From: Candidatus Bathyarchaeota archaeon
Lineage (GTDB): Archaea > Thermoproteota > Bathyarchaeia > TCS64
Assembly: GCA_014729945.1 (NCBI GenBank)
Contig: WJJC01000190.1
Span: 1-27,890 of the forward strand
Length of the DNA stretch: 27,890 nt
Reading direction: 5' to 3'
The notes under the pieces are model-generated. The model did not search any database, was not told the origin of the DNA, and saw only the letters and a program-made list of their open reading frames with translations. Made by a program: the position numbers and the translations under genes. Position 1 is the first letter of the stretch, and each line of letters starts with the position of its first letter. Shown piece after piece: positions 1 through 7,960 of the stretch.

Positions 1-69
1 ATCGAGAAAGTTGAGAGCCACATTGTGCTTGAAGCTATCAAGCTTGGTGGAGTAAAGGTCAGAGACTAG
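1..69 (+). CDS. C-terminal tail of an unidentified protein (5' end outside window)
   Basis: Frame 1 is open from the first base to a TAG at 67-69 and gives 22 residues ending LGGVKVRD. The tail is charged and helix-like. It is too short to assign a family. It lies on the same strand as the hyuA homologue, 43 bases upstream of its GTG. That gap holds a TATA-like element, so hyuA may start its own transcript. It is called coding only because the frame is open and ends just before a promoter-like gap; a chance open frame of this length is possible. Confidence 0.4.
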   Translation: MEKVESHIVLEAIKLGGVKVRD

Positions 70-80
70 TTCTTTCACAT

Positions 81-88
81 ATTTTATC
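81..88 (+). promoter_or_regulatory. Putative TATA box for the hyuA-hyuB operon
   Basis: An A/T-only run (attttatc) lies about 28 bases before the GTG at 113, the distance expected for an archaeal TATA box of a leaderless or short-leader mRNA. There is no clear BRE and no strong Shine-Dalgarno before the GTG. The call rests on position and composition only. Confidence 0.35.
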
Positions 89-112
89 CGTTCATTCACC
101 CATTTACTTAGA

Positions 113-2188
113 GTGAATGCTTTGTACAGGGTTAGCGTTGACGTGGGCGGCACTTTCACGGACTTGGTTGCATTTGATTTTACCTCAGGGGAGATTATCA
201 ACATAAAGACTCCGAGCGTACCCCGGAATCCTGAAATTGGTGTGGTTAACGCCTTTAACCATTTTCTTGAAGACTATGAAGCAGCATCAGTGACCATGAT
301 AGGGCACGCTACAACCATAGCCACCAACGCCTTGTTCGGTCAAGTGGACATTGATCTACCTCGAACCGGTCTAATTACCACATCTGGCTTCAAAGATGTG
401 ATAGAGATAGGGAGACAACGGAGAGCCGAGTTATATAATCTCTTTTTTGAACGACCACATATGTTGGTGGAGCGTAGATTTCGTTACGAGTTATCTGAGA
501 GAGTCACTTCTAGCGGGGAAATAGTGTATGGTCTTGATCCTAGCGAGTTGGAGTCGGTGATACATAGAATTAAGGAGGATGGTGTGGAGTCAGTTGCCAT
601 TGGCTTCATCAACAGCTACGCTAATTCGGTGCACGAGAGGATGTGTAAACAGATGCTACAGGATAGACTTGACCTCTATGTTACAGCGAGTCACGAGATT
701 AGTAACGAATACCGTGAATTTGAACGCTTCAGCACGGCGGTTGTTAACGCTGTTTTAATGCCTGTTATCCATAAGTATTTACATAAACTGGAGTCAGACC
801 TAGAATCCAAAGGGTTAACCACCCAATTATATGTGATGCAGAGCAACGGAGGCTTAGCCAAGAGTAATACAGTTAGCATGAAACCAGCCACCATCGTAGA
901 GTCAGGTCCAGCTGCAGGGGTGATAGCCTCCGCCTGGCTGGGGGAACAAACAGGTATGGGGAATATCATCAGCTTTGATATGGGTGGAACCACGGCTAAG
1001 GCGGGCACCGTAAGGAGTAGAACTCCTGAAGTTGTAGCGGAATATGAGGTGGCTGGAAAGATCCATATGGGGCGGCTTGTTAAGGGGTCAGGATATCCTG
1101 TGCGTTTTCCATTTATCGATTTGGCTGAGTGCAGCGCTGGTGGCGGGACTATTGCCAAAGCGGTTAACGGTTATTTGAGGGTAGGTCCTATGAGCGCTGG
1201 AGCTGTTCCCGGTCCAGCTTGTTATGGTCGGGGAGGAGTCGAGGCAACTATCACCGACGCTAATCTGCTTCTGGGGCGTTTAAACCCGGATAATCTACTT
1301 GAGGGGGAGATGCGGATATATCCCGGGAAGTCACTGGAAGCATACGAGAAGCTGGGCGCGTATATGGGGATGGATGCTGTTGAAGCCGCAATGAGTGTTA
1401 TCAGGATATCTAATAGTATGATGGGTAAGATACTACGTATTGTATCTGTTGAACGGGGGTATAATCCCCGTAACTTCGTCTTGGTGGCTTTCGGTGGGGC
1501 GGGTCCCATGCATGTATGTGCCTTGGCTGAGGAACTAGAGATAAAGCGGGTGGTGGTCCCCCCTAACCCGGGGATGTTCAGTGCCCTAGGTTTATTGACG
1601 GCTGATCTCTTTCACGACTATTCCATGCCCATATTATCGGATATAAAAGAAGTGAACCCAGAGAAGGTTGAGTCGTTATTCAAGGAGATGGAAAGGAAAG
1701 GCTTTGAGACTCTTGTCTCTGAAAACATACCCGTTGAGAGGCACAAATATCAGCGGACTCTAGATATGCGTTACAAGGGACAAGGATTTGAGCTTAACAT
1801 AGAGACTGGTGGAAGCTTTAACATGAAACGTCTCAAAAAGACTGTAAACGCTTTCCATAGAAAACATGCTGATGTTTATGGTTACTCCGAGAAAGATGAA
1901 CCAGTAGAATTAGTGAACGCTAAACTCAGGGTTATAGGTTTGCTTGACCCCCCTAAGTTGAAGAAGAGGGAACTAGGTAACGAGACGAGGATTCGAGGTA
2001 GACGCCGGGTCTATTATGAGACAGATAATCATTGGCATGATACAATGATCATTAATCGTGACGAGTTAAACTCAGAGATGAATGGCCCGGCTATTATAGA
2101 GCAATATGACGCTACTACGGTAATCTATCCAGAATGGACGTTCAAACCGGATGAATTTGGGAATCTTGTATTATGGAGGAACTGCTGA
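113..2188 (+). CDS. hyuA: Hydantoinase/5-oxoprolinase A subunit (HyuA family)
   Basis: ASKHA-fold ATPase subunit of the hydantoinase/oxoprolinase family, which couples ATP hydrolysis to opening of cyclic amides such as hydantoins or 5-oxoproline together with the B subunit. Visible family signatures are DVGGTFTD at residues 10-17 (phosphate loop), GHATTIATNALF near 64-75, ESGPAAGV near 263 and the second phosphate motif SFDMGGTTAKAG near 284-295. A conserved AFGGAGPMH segment follows near 462. The length of 691 residues is normal and no signal peptide is seen. The start is a GTG at 113; a TTG four codons on would also keep the phosphate loop. The gene ends in TGATG, overlapping hyuB by one base, so the two are coupled. 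Whether the substrate is 5-oxoproline, a hydantoin or something else cannot be read from the sequence. Confidence 0.93.
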   Translation: MNALYRVSVDVGGTFTDLVAFDFTSGEIINIKTPSVPRNPEIGVVNAFNHFLEDYEAASVTMIGHATTIATNALFGQVDIDLPRTGLITTSGFKDVIEIGRQRRAELYNLFFERPHMLVERRFRYELSERVTSSGEIVYGLDPSELESVIHRIKEDGVESVAIGFINSYANSVHERMCKQMLQDRLDLYVTASHEISNEYREFERFSTAVVNAVLMPVIHKYLHKLESDLESKGLTTQLYVMQSNGGLAKSNTVSMKPATIVESGPAAGVIASAWLGEQTGMGNIISFDMGGTTAKAGTVRSRTPEVVAEYEVAGKIHMGRLVKGSGYPVRFPFIDLAECSAGGGTIAKAVNGYLRVGPMSAGAVPGPACYGRGGVEATITDANLLLGRLNPDNLLEGEMRIYPGKSLEAYEKLGAYMGMDAVEAAMSVIRISNSMMGKILRIVSVERGYNPRNFVLVAFGGAGPMHVCALAEELEIKRVVVPPNPGMFSALGLLTADLFHDYSMPILSDIKEVNPEKVESLFKEMERKGFETLVSENIPVERHKYQRTLDMRYKGQGFELNIETGGSFNMKRLKKTVNAFHRKHADVYGYSEKDEPVELVNAKLRVIGLLDPPKLKKRELGNETRIRGRRRVYYETDNHWHDTMIINRDELNSEMNGPAIIEQYDATTVIYPEWTFKPDEFGNLVLWRNC
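2175..2179 (+). promoter_or_regulatory. Shine-Dalgarno site for hyuB
   Basis: GGAGG lies inside the last codons of hyuA, eight bases before the ATG at 2188. It supports that ATG rather than an upstream ATG at 2173, which lies before the site itself. It also supports coupled translation of the two subunits. Confidence 0.65.
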
Positions 2189-3849
2189 TGGTTGATATTA
2201 CCACTGTCGAGGTAATCAAGGGTGCTTTGATCTACGCGGCTGAGGAGATGGGTATCGCTTTAAAGAAGAGTGCTTATAGCCCTAACATCAAGGAGCGTAT
2301 GGATCATAGCTGCGCCATATTCAATCATAGACGAGAACTCATAGCACAAGCGGAGCATATCCCGGTGCATCTTGGGAGCATGGCTATTGCAGTTAAACTT
2401 GGTTTAGAGAAATACCAGGGTGAACTGGGGCAGGGGGACATGTTATTGCTGAATGATCCCTATATAAGTGGGACTCATCTCCCTGATCTCACGTTAATAG
2501 CCCCGATAATTAAGGATGGTTATTTAGTTGGTTATGCTGCGAATAAGGCTCATCATACGGATGTAGGGGGGAAAGCTCCTGGAAGCCTCGCCGCTGACTC
2601 CACCGAGTTATATCAGGAGGGTTTGATAATTCCTCCTGTTAAATTCCTAAGAGAAGGCCTGATAGACGCCGAGCTGTCACATCTTATCCAGAGTAATGTC
2701 CGTACACCTGAGGTACAGATGGGGGACATACGTGCCCAGATAGCTGCTAATAATACAGGTAAGCACCGAGTGCTTGAACTGATAGACAAATATGGCGTTG
2801 AGGTGGTTCACGGTGCCATGGACTCTATCATGGATAACAGTGAGACCCGAATGCGGGACGAGATTAGAGCAATGCCTGATGGGATATACTCTGCTGTTGA
2901 TTACATGGAGGATATATTACCTGATGGCGGAGATGTTGATATCAGGGTTAAGATCATCAAACAGGGAGATGAACTGGTATTCGATTACTCTGGAACACAT
3001 ACTCAGGTGGATAAACCAGTTAACGCGCCTATGGGAGTAACAGTGGCAGGCATATATTATGTCTTAATATGTATAACTGACTCCACTATTCCGGTTAACG
3101 ATGGCTGCTTCCGACCCATAACTTTGAAGATACCACAAGGTTGCATGATGAACCCTAATAGACCGGCCCCTGTTGCCGGGGGGAATGTTGAGACCAGTCA
3201 ACGCAACGCCGATGTGATAATGAAAGCCTTCAGCAAGATCTTACCATGTAAGGTGCCGGCAGCAGGTCAGGGCACCATGAATAACATCACCATTGGTGGA
3301 TTGAAGGATAACGGTGAGCCATGGACTTTCTATGAGACTATTGGTGGGGGTAGCGGTGGAAGATCCGACGGGGATGGGGTGGATGGGATACACGTAAACA
3401 TGACCAACACCATGAACACTCCTATAGAGGTATTGGAAGCGTCTCTGCCTCTTGAATTCAAGGCTTATAGACTTCGACCAGACAGCGGTGGAGTCGGAAA
3501 ATATAGGGGTGGCTGCGGCATCGAGCGAATATGGACGCTTACTAGTAGTAAGGCAACTCTTAGTATAATGGCTGAGCGAAACAAACTTAATCCTTGGGGT
3601 CTAGCTGGAGGTCATGATGGGGCAACAGGTGAATATATCTTGGTTACGCCGGATGGCTCTGAGATCCGGTTACCCTCAAAGTGCACTATCACTATTGGCC
3701 GTGGTGATACCTTGATCATAAGGACTCCCGGGGGCGGCGGATATGGTGATCCAGTTGAGCGAGAACCGGAAAAAATCAAAAGAGACTTGGTGAACGGCTT
3801 AATCAGTACTAGAACCGCGCGAGAAACATATGGATATGAAAAGGGTTAA
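2188..3849 (+). CDS. hyuB: Hydantoinase/5-oxoprolinase B subunit (HyuB family)
   Basis: B subunit of an ATP-dependent cyclic-amide hydrolase, partner of the gene just upstream. The 553-residue product has the usual family landmarks: an N-terminal KKSAYSPNIKERMDHSCA region, HIPVHLGSM, LLNDPYISGTHLPDL, AHHTDVGGKAPGS, a central NAPMGVT segment, ETSQRNADV, GGGSGGRSDGDGVDG and a C-terminal TPGGGGYGDPVERE tail. Length is typical of HyuB. The stop overlaps the stop of the convergent MFS gene (TTAA at 3846-3849), leaving no spacer for a terminator on either strand. Acetone- or acetophenone-carboxylase subunits belong to the same superfamily, but those clusters carry further subunits not seen here. 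Confidence 0.93.
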   Translation: MVDITTVEVIKGALIYAAEEMGIALKKSAYSPNIKERMDHSCAIFNHRRELIAQAEHIPVHLGSMAIAVKLGLEKYQGELGQGDMLLLNDPYISGTHLPDLTLIAPIIKDGYLVGYAANKAHHTDVGGKAPGSLAADSTELYQEGLIIPPVKFLREGLIDAELSHLIQSNVRTPEVQMGDIRAQIAANNTGKHRVLELIDKYGVEVVHGAMDSIMDNSETRMRDEIRAMPDGIYSAVDYMEDILPDGGDVDIRVKIIKQGDELVFDYSGTHTQVDKPVNAPMGVTVAGIYYVLICITDSTIPVNDGCFRPITLKIPQGCMMNPNRPAPVAGGNVETSQRNADVIMKAFSKILPCKVPAAGQGTMNNITIGGLKDNGEPWTFYETIGGGSGGRSDGDGVDGIHVNMTNTMNTPIEVLEASLPLEFKAYRLRPDSGGVGKYRGGCGIERIWTLTSSKATLSIMAERNKLNPWGLAGGHDGATGEYILVTPDGSEIRLPSKCTITIGRGDTLIIRTPGGGGYGDPVEREPEKIKRDLVNGLISTRTARETYGYEKG

Positions 3850-5036
3850 TCAAAGTATCCACGCATTAAGAGTATCACTACTGCACATACGAGGGTGAAA
3901 CCCGCTGAGACATAGAAAACCCAGTCTATTGTTGTTACTCTGAGCACACCGCTCATAACGAACATCCCCAAGGTGCCTCCGAGACTCATAACCATCCCCC
4001 ATACGCCTGTAGCTGACCCCCTTTCCGCTTGGGGTAATACCTCAATAATGGCTGCCTGAGTCACAGGGAATACGAGGACCGCGCATATACCCAGTACTGC
4101 ATTGAGCGCTGGTAGCATCCAGAAATACGGCGCTATTGGTACCAATACAAAGGCAATAACGCTAACCAGTAACCCAGTAAGTATCGGCGCGAATCTCCCC
4201 GTTTTATCAGATAATGGACCTATGATGGGTAGGCTCATAGCTATGGATAAAGCGTTGGCTGTGAGGGTTAGTCCTATCCAGAACTCTGTCATACCAATCT
4301 TCTCCCCCAGTAACGGGAAAAACGTTATCAAACCCCAGTGACAGAAACTGTGAGTGAATACAGCGAAACAGGCAACTAACACTCGTTTTTTGGATAAGAG
4401 ACGTTTCATGGTGGATGGGAATTCGTTGAAGGTCTGTTGTATCAATACCCCGGGTGGCATTGGGCAGCTAAGGCTCCTATCATCCTCTGTATACTTCCAG
4501 ACTATAAAGAAGCCTATACAGGCGAGTAAACCAGAAAAGACGAATATACTATGATAATCAATGAAATGACTCGCTATATAACCGCCGAGGGATGGCCCTA
4601 CGACGCTGCTTATAGCCCAGCTCATATGGTATCTACCCATAGCCTCGCCTGCTTTCTCGGGTGGAAACAATGCGCTAGTATATGCCTCGCTTGGTGGGAA
4701 GTATATGCTGAGAGCCAGTCCACTTGCAATCATGGCGAATACAGGCAGCCATGGGTTAATCGCCACACTGTAGATGAATGGTACAAGAGCGAATAAGGCT
4801 AAACCGAAAAGCATCATATTACGACGCCCAAGGCTATCACTGATGGTACCAGCTACCAGACGCAGAACTGTCTGGATAACATTCCGGATATTATAGATAA
4901 GGGTAATAGTGGCAGCGCTCAACCCAAGGTTCCTGATGAATAAGGGCTGAAAACTCTGGGGTATGGTCTCTCCCAACATCGCAAAAAAAGTGGCTAAAAA
5001 AATAGCCCAAAATATCTTGACATCCTTTTTTTCCAA
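3846..5036 (-). CDS. Major facilitator superfamily transporter
   Basis: Twelve-helix MFS permease of 396 residues. The loop between helices 2 and 3 carries the MFS signature GTISDSLGRR at residues 63-72, and a second copy, GPLSDKTGRF, sits in the matching loop of the C-terminal half. The long hydrophobic stretches and lack of a large extramembrane domain fit a solute/proton antiporter or symporter. The start is a TTG at 5036; no in-frame ATG occurs before the first helix. It converges on hyuB with overlapping stops and diverges from hypC. Substrate is unknown; co-location with hyuA-hyuB suggests a cyclic amide or amino-acid-like compound, which is inference only. Confidence 0.88.
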   Translation of the reverse strand: MEKKDVKIFWAIFLATFFAMLGETIPQSFQPLFIRNLGLSAATITLIYNIRNVIQTVLRLVAGTISDSLGRRNMMLFGLALFALVPFIYSVAINPWLPVFAMIASGLALSIYFPPSEAYTSALFPPEKAGEAMGRYHMSWAISSVVGPSLGGYIASHFIDYHSIFVFSGLLACIGFFIVWKYTEDDRSLSCPMPPGVLIQQTFNEFPSTMKRLLSKKRVLVACFAVFTHSFCHWGLITFFPLLGEKIGMTEFWIGLTLTANALSIAMSLPIIGPLSDKTGRFAPILTGLLVSVIAFVLVPIAPYFWMLPALNAVLGICAVLVFPVTQAAIIEVLPQAERGSATGVWGMVMSLGGTLGMFVMSGVLRVTTIDWVFYVSAGFTLVCAVVILLMRGYFD

Positions 5037-5110
5037 TCAGACACCTATTATAAGCAGTGCAGAGTCAAGCTAGGATTTAAACTCTACCAGATAAAAACAA
5101 TAATACTAAT

Positions 5111-5120
5111 GATTATATGT
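5111..5120 (+). promoter_or_regulatory. Putative TATA box for hypC
   Basis: The run gattatatgt is centred about 30 bases before the ATG at 5145, in the divergent gap between the MFS gene and hypC. A purine-rich gagag at 5132-5136 could act as a weak ribosome binding site. Confidence 0.45.
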
Positions 5121-5144
5121 AACCCTATTTAGAGAGAGCTTGAA

Positions 5145-5390
5145 ATGTGTCTAGCAGTTCCAGGTAAAGTAGAAAGCGTTGAAGGTAGAACAGCGATAGT
5201 GGACTTTGGTGGAGTTAAACGAGAGGCAATTATTGACCTTATGGAGCCGGGAAGTATTACGCCCGGAACGTATGTGCTGGTGCACACAGGTTTCGTCATC
5301 CAGATAATGGAGGAGAAAGAAGCACAGGAAACTCTAGATGCCTGGCGCGAGGTATTAAGCCACGTTGAAGAACCCTATGAGGAACTGTAG
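5145..5390 (+). CDS. hypC: Hydrogenase maturation chaperone HypC/HupF
   Basis: Small OB-fold chaperone that, in the known pathway, binds HypD and delivers the Fe(CN)2CO unit to the large subunit of NiFe hydrogenases. The 81-residue product starts MCLAVPGKV, whose N-terminal Cys2 is the essential residue of the family, and has the later conserved block HTGFVIQIMEEKEA. Length is typical. No other hyp gene and no hydrogenase structural gene is in the window, so partners must be elsewhere in the genome. It is followed after 43 bases by pyrophosphatase on the same strand. Presence of HypC implies that the organism makes, or recently made, a NiFe hydrogenase. Confidence 0.93.
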   Translation: MCLAVPGKVESVEGRTAIVDFGGVKREAIIDLMEPGSITPGTYVLVHTGFVIQIMEEKEAQETLDAWREVLSHVEEPYEEL

Positions 5391-5433
5391 ATAGACCTAA
5401 ATTCATGGATTATCTATTCCACGGAGATTATAG

Positions 5434-5961
5434 ATGGTTAATTATTGGAAAGAGTTTGAGAGCGGGCCAAATGCTCCCGATGAGATATATGTAGTAACTG
5501 AGATCCAGCGTAATAGCCGGAACAAATACGAGTATGATGGATATATGGGAGTATTCAAACTCAATCGTGTTCTCTACACTTATTACCCGGCGGATTACGG
5601 GTTCATCCCCCGGACACTGGACGACGACGGAGATCCCTTGGACGCTGTATTGTTGATTAATGAACCCACTTTCACAGGGTGCATGACTGTCGCTCGCCCT
5701 GTAGCGAATATCAAGATGGTGGACGATGAGCAGATGGATGATAAAGTGGTCACGGTTAGCACTACTGATCCCTTCTACAAACATATTCAGAGTATGAATG
5801 ATCTACCGCGCAGTGTCATCGATGAGTTAACCTACTTTTATAACAACTATAAACGAGCTGAGGGTAAAACCACTGAGGTTCTTAAATGGGAGGACGCGGA
5901 TGAGGCTAAGAAGCTCATCACATGGGCTCAAGAACTGTACAAGGAACATGAAGAAGAATAG
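5434..5961 (+). CDS. ppa: Inorganic pyrophosphatase, family I
   Basis: Soluble Mg-dependent enzyme that hydrolyses pyrophosphate from biosynthetic reactions to two phosphates. The 175-residue length is that of prokaryotic family I enzymes. The signature DDDGDPLDAVLL with its metal-binding aspartates lies near residues 63-74, preceded by YYPADYGFIPRT; the N-terminal EIQRNSRNKYEYD block carries substrate-binding Lys and Arg positions. The C-terminal KWEDADEAKKLI helix is also family-like. ATG at 5434 has a purine-rich ggagat 9-15 bases upstream. It converges on the Rieske-fold gene with one base between stops. Confidence 0.95.
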   Translation: MVNYWKEFESGPNAPDEIYVVTEIQRNSRNKYEYDGYMGVFKLNRVLYTYYPADYGFIPRTLDDDGDPLDAVLLINEPTFTGCMTVARPVANIKMVDDEQMDDKVVTVSTTDPFYKHIQSMNDLPRSVIDELTYFYNNYKRAEGKTTEVLKWEDADEAKKLITWAQELYKEHEEE

Positions 5962-5962
5962 G

Positions 5963-6322
5963 TTACATCCCCCAAGAACTCTTCTGATGAACCAGTATGT
6001 CGTTTCCGTCGATCTTTATTTCATATGTGTTCAAGTCATCTGTCTTGACTCTGAATAACATCATCTTTGGTCCCTTAACGTTTTTCCCGTTGGATACATC
6101 GAACTCTGCTTTATTTTTTGGACATGTTAATATCTTACCTGTGAGGGTTCCTTCTGATAGATCTGCTTTATCATATGTGCAATTATTATCGATGGTATAA
6201 TATTTTCCATCAACGTTGGCTATCAGAATCTCTTTTTCGTTTATTTTTACTTTCTTGGTTTTACCTGGTGAGATATCTTTGGTCTCAGCTACTTTTATGA
6301 ATAATAGTCTATGACTGCTCAC
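5963..6322 (-). CDS. Rieske-fold protein with both cluster histidines replaced
   Basis: The 119-residue product follows the small Rieske ferredoxin pattern from end to end: KVAETKDISPGKTKKV, a central TIDNNC segment, then LSEGTLTGKILTCP, AEFDVSNGK and a C-terminal EIKIDGNDILV strand. In true Rieske proteins the cluster is held by CxH and CxxH. Here the first motif reads C48-T-Y50 and the second C67-P-K-N70, so both cysteines remain and both histidines are gone. A normal two-Cys/two-His [2Fe-2S] site is therefore not expected. It may bind another metal, form a disulfide, or keep only the fold. The start is a GTG at 6322; no ATG lies nearby. The reading frame is intact, so this is substitution rather than gene decay. 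Confidence 0.8.
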   Translation of the reverse strand: MSSHRLLFIKVAETKDISPGKTKKVKINEKEILIANVDGKYYTIDNNCTYDKADLSEGTLTGKILTCPKNKAEFDVSNGKNVKGPKMMLFRVKTDDLNTYEIKIDGNDILVHQKSSWGM

Positions 6323-6619
6323 GGAGAATACATCCTAAGATCTTTATAGTTATACCAAAATATATAGTATAGTTTTCTAGCCGAGAAACGTGAAGTGTTA
6401 TTCTTGAACTAGGAGAAATATACAAGAGTTACTATTAATATATTTTGATGATTTAAACAGGGTATTAAAAATGATGATGCGTTTCGATCTGGTCTTAATT
6501 TACAGGCCTTACCATGCGGTTTCCTGCATTAATAGAGATATACAATGCGATATTCATTTCTTTAGTATTTTTGAAAATATGTTATAGTAAGATTGTTATC
6601 TCATACCCTCCATAGATAT
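6323..6619. other. Divergent intergenic region, A/T-rich
   Basis: About 300 bases separate the GTG of the Rieske-fold gene from the first ATG of the hydrolase. There is no convincing reading frame, RNA gene or long repeat. A/T-rich patches at 6339-6368 (minus-strand promoter candidate) and around 6430-6452 could hold promoters, but none is distinctive. A TTG at 6593 would extend the hydrolase by nine residues into this region. Confidence 0.5.
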
Positions 6620-7417
6620 ATGATTAATATGAAGGAAGGCTTTCTAGAAAGCTACGGTTATAATGTTCATTATGTTCTCTGGGAGGGAGATAGGCCAAGG
6701 GTGCTACTGGTTCACAGTATGGGGATGGATGGACATAGCATGGACAAGCTAGCGGAGTCCATTAAGGATGAGTATAGTATCCTGAGTCTCACCATACTGG
6801 GGCATGGTGACAGTGACTCACCTAGTACACATCTGCCGCTAGATGAGCACGCTGAGATAATGAGGAATTGTTACAGACAACTGGACTTCTATCCAAATAT
6901 CTTGATAGGTCATAGTGTGGGTGGCATGATGGGTATGATACTCACAGCTGAACACCCAGAAGAATATAACGGGCTTGTACTTGTAGATATAGCTCCCTTT
7001 GAGTCTACCGGCAGTTCCAGTAGACCCCGTCCCCCAGAGTATTTTGAATCAGAAAGTGATGCACGTGAATGGCTTGCTGAGCGATATCCAGGGTTTACGG
7101 ATTATTATGTCGAGAATAGATTGGAGCATGCTTTCGAGGAGAAGGATGCTATGCTCTGGCTCAAACCCAGAGGCGACTCTGTACGAAGTGGATTGGTGAT
7201 AGACTTGTGGCCATATGTAGAAGATATTGAGTGCCCGGTAATGTTGTTGATGGGTGCGGATAGTGAGTTGGTTACTCCCGAGACGAGGGAACGGATGGAG
7301 GAGATGGTGCCTGATATTGAGGTTCATGTAGTTAAGGGAACAGGGCATATGATACCTCAAGATGTACCGGAGAAATTCGAGGAGTTGGTCAGAGGCTTCT
7401 TAGAGAGGATCTACTAA
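6620..7417 (+). CDS. Alpha/beta hydrolase
   Basis: Serine hydrolase of the alpha/beta fold; esterase, peptidase or C-C hydrolase activity cannot be told apart by eye. The elements are in order: LLVHSMGMDG oxyanion loop, LGHGDSD, nucleophile elbow GHSVGG with Ser99 (counted from the ATG at 6620), the acid in LLMGADSELVTPE, and the catalytic His in GTGHMIPQDVPEKFEELV. All three triad positions are present. ATGs at 6620 and 6629 are both possible starts; a TTG at 6593 is less likely because the family begins close to the first strand. The 3' neighbour on the other strand is a decayed VOC gene. No operon partner is seen on the plus strand. Confidence 0.88.
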   Translation: MINMKEGFLESYGYNVHYVLWEGDRPRVLLVHSMGMDGHSMDKLAESIKDEYSILSLTILGHGDSDSPSTHLPLDEHAEIMRNCYRQLDFYPNILIGHSVGGMMGMILTAEHPEEYNGLVLVDIAPFESTGSSSRPRPPEYFESESDAREWLAERYPGFTDYYVENRLEHAFEEKDAMLWLKPRGDSVRSGLVIDLWPYVEDIECPVMLLMGADSELVTPETRERMEEMVPDIEVHVVKGTGHMIPQDVPEKFEELVRGFLERIY

Positions 7418-7583
7418 AGTTTTACTGAAAATTCTTTTAACCCTCTTTCTCTGAATGGAATGGATACAAGAATAAATAGCTAAGGGCGATACAACAAAGC
7501 CGAGACTCAAGCCGTTTATTGAAAGAAACCCAAAAAGCTCATCCTTTTGCATTAACCAATAAAAACTGATATGGTGTCTATGC

Positions 7584-7927
7584 TTATTCTCTGAGACTCC
7601 ATCCGTTACCCTCAGGACCACTGAAGTTAGCGAATCGTCCCTAGTGCATATCAAATATAGATTCAATCTCTACTCTTTTTCTATCAATTCTCTATGTTTA
7701 GCCTCTATATCATCTACTTTGAGTATTAAGCCATGTATGCTGCCTGGGGGCATCTCAGAGAACCAGTTAACAATGGTGATGCTGGTCTCATCACAGAGGG
7801 AATACTCCAGTCACCTTGTCTCCTCTCCAAATGAGTTATCTCTTGTCTTCTCGACACTTATTTTCTCGTAGAAATCTGCTGCCCTCTATTGGTCGAATAC
7901 TGGTATTGGGGTTGTCCTGATTTACAT
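7584..7927 (-). pseudogene. Decayed VOC/glyoxalase-like gene
   Basis: Read on the minus strand from an ATG at 7927, the sequence follows a glyoxalase/VOC protein: RAADFYEKISVEKTR, then SITIVNWFSEMPPGS, HGLILKVDDIEAKHREL, and in a shifted frame RFANFSGPEGNGWSL before a stop at 7584. Lesions include a stop at codon 2, TAG at 7886-7888, a TGA where the family usually has Trp, a one-base deletion after the IEKE segment, and a TAG at another usual Trp position. Two Trp-to-stop changes are G-to-A type. The original length of about 114 residues fits one VOC module. Stops on both sides of the frameshift make a sequencing slip alone unlikely. It follows the amidohydrolase by 33 bases on the same strand, so it was probably the end of that operon. 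Confidence 0.75.
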
Positions 7928-7960
7928 GAGCAAAATAACTGGGATGGTGGGGGAAATGGT

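Noticed and set aside
691..1158. 155-codon open frame on the minus strand inside hyuA
   Set aside because: It lies wholly within a well-supported hyuA homologue, and its product has no recognisable motif; long antisense frames are common in such genes.
2173..2187. Upstream ATG for hyuB at 2173
   Set aside because: It precedes or overlaps the Shine-Dalgarno GGAGG and lengthens the overlap with hyuA; the ATG at 2188 has ideal spacing.
6509..6531. Short inverted repeat ATGC-N8-GCAT in the divergent gap before the hydrolase
   Set aside because: A four-base stem is expected by chance in a gap of this size.
7418..7567. Possible 50-residue minus-strand membrane peptide (MQKDELFGFLSINGLS...)
   Set aside because: One hydrophobic stretch and a few basic residues only; its end overlaps the alpha/beta hydrolase. 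It may be debris of a decayed gene, but nothing supports translation.
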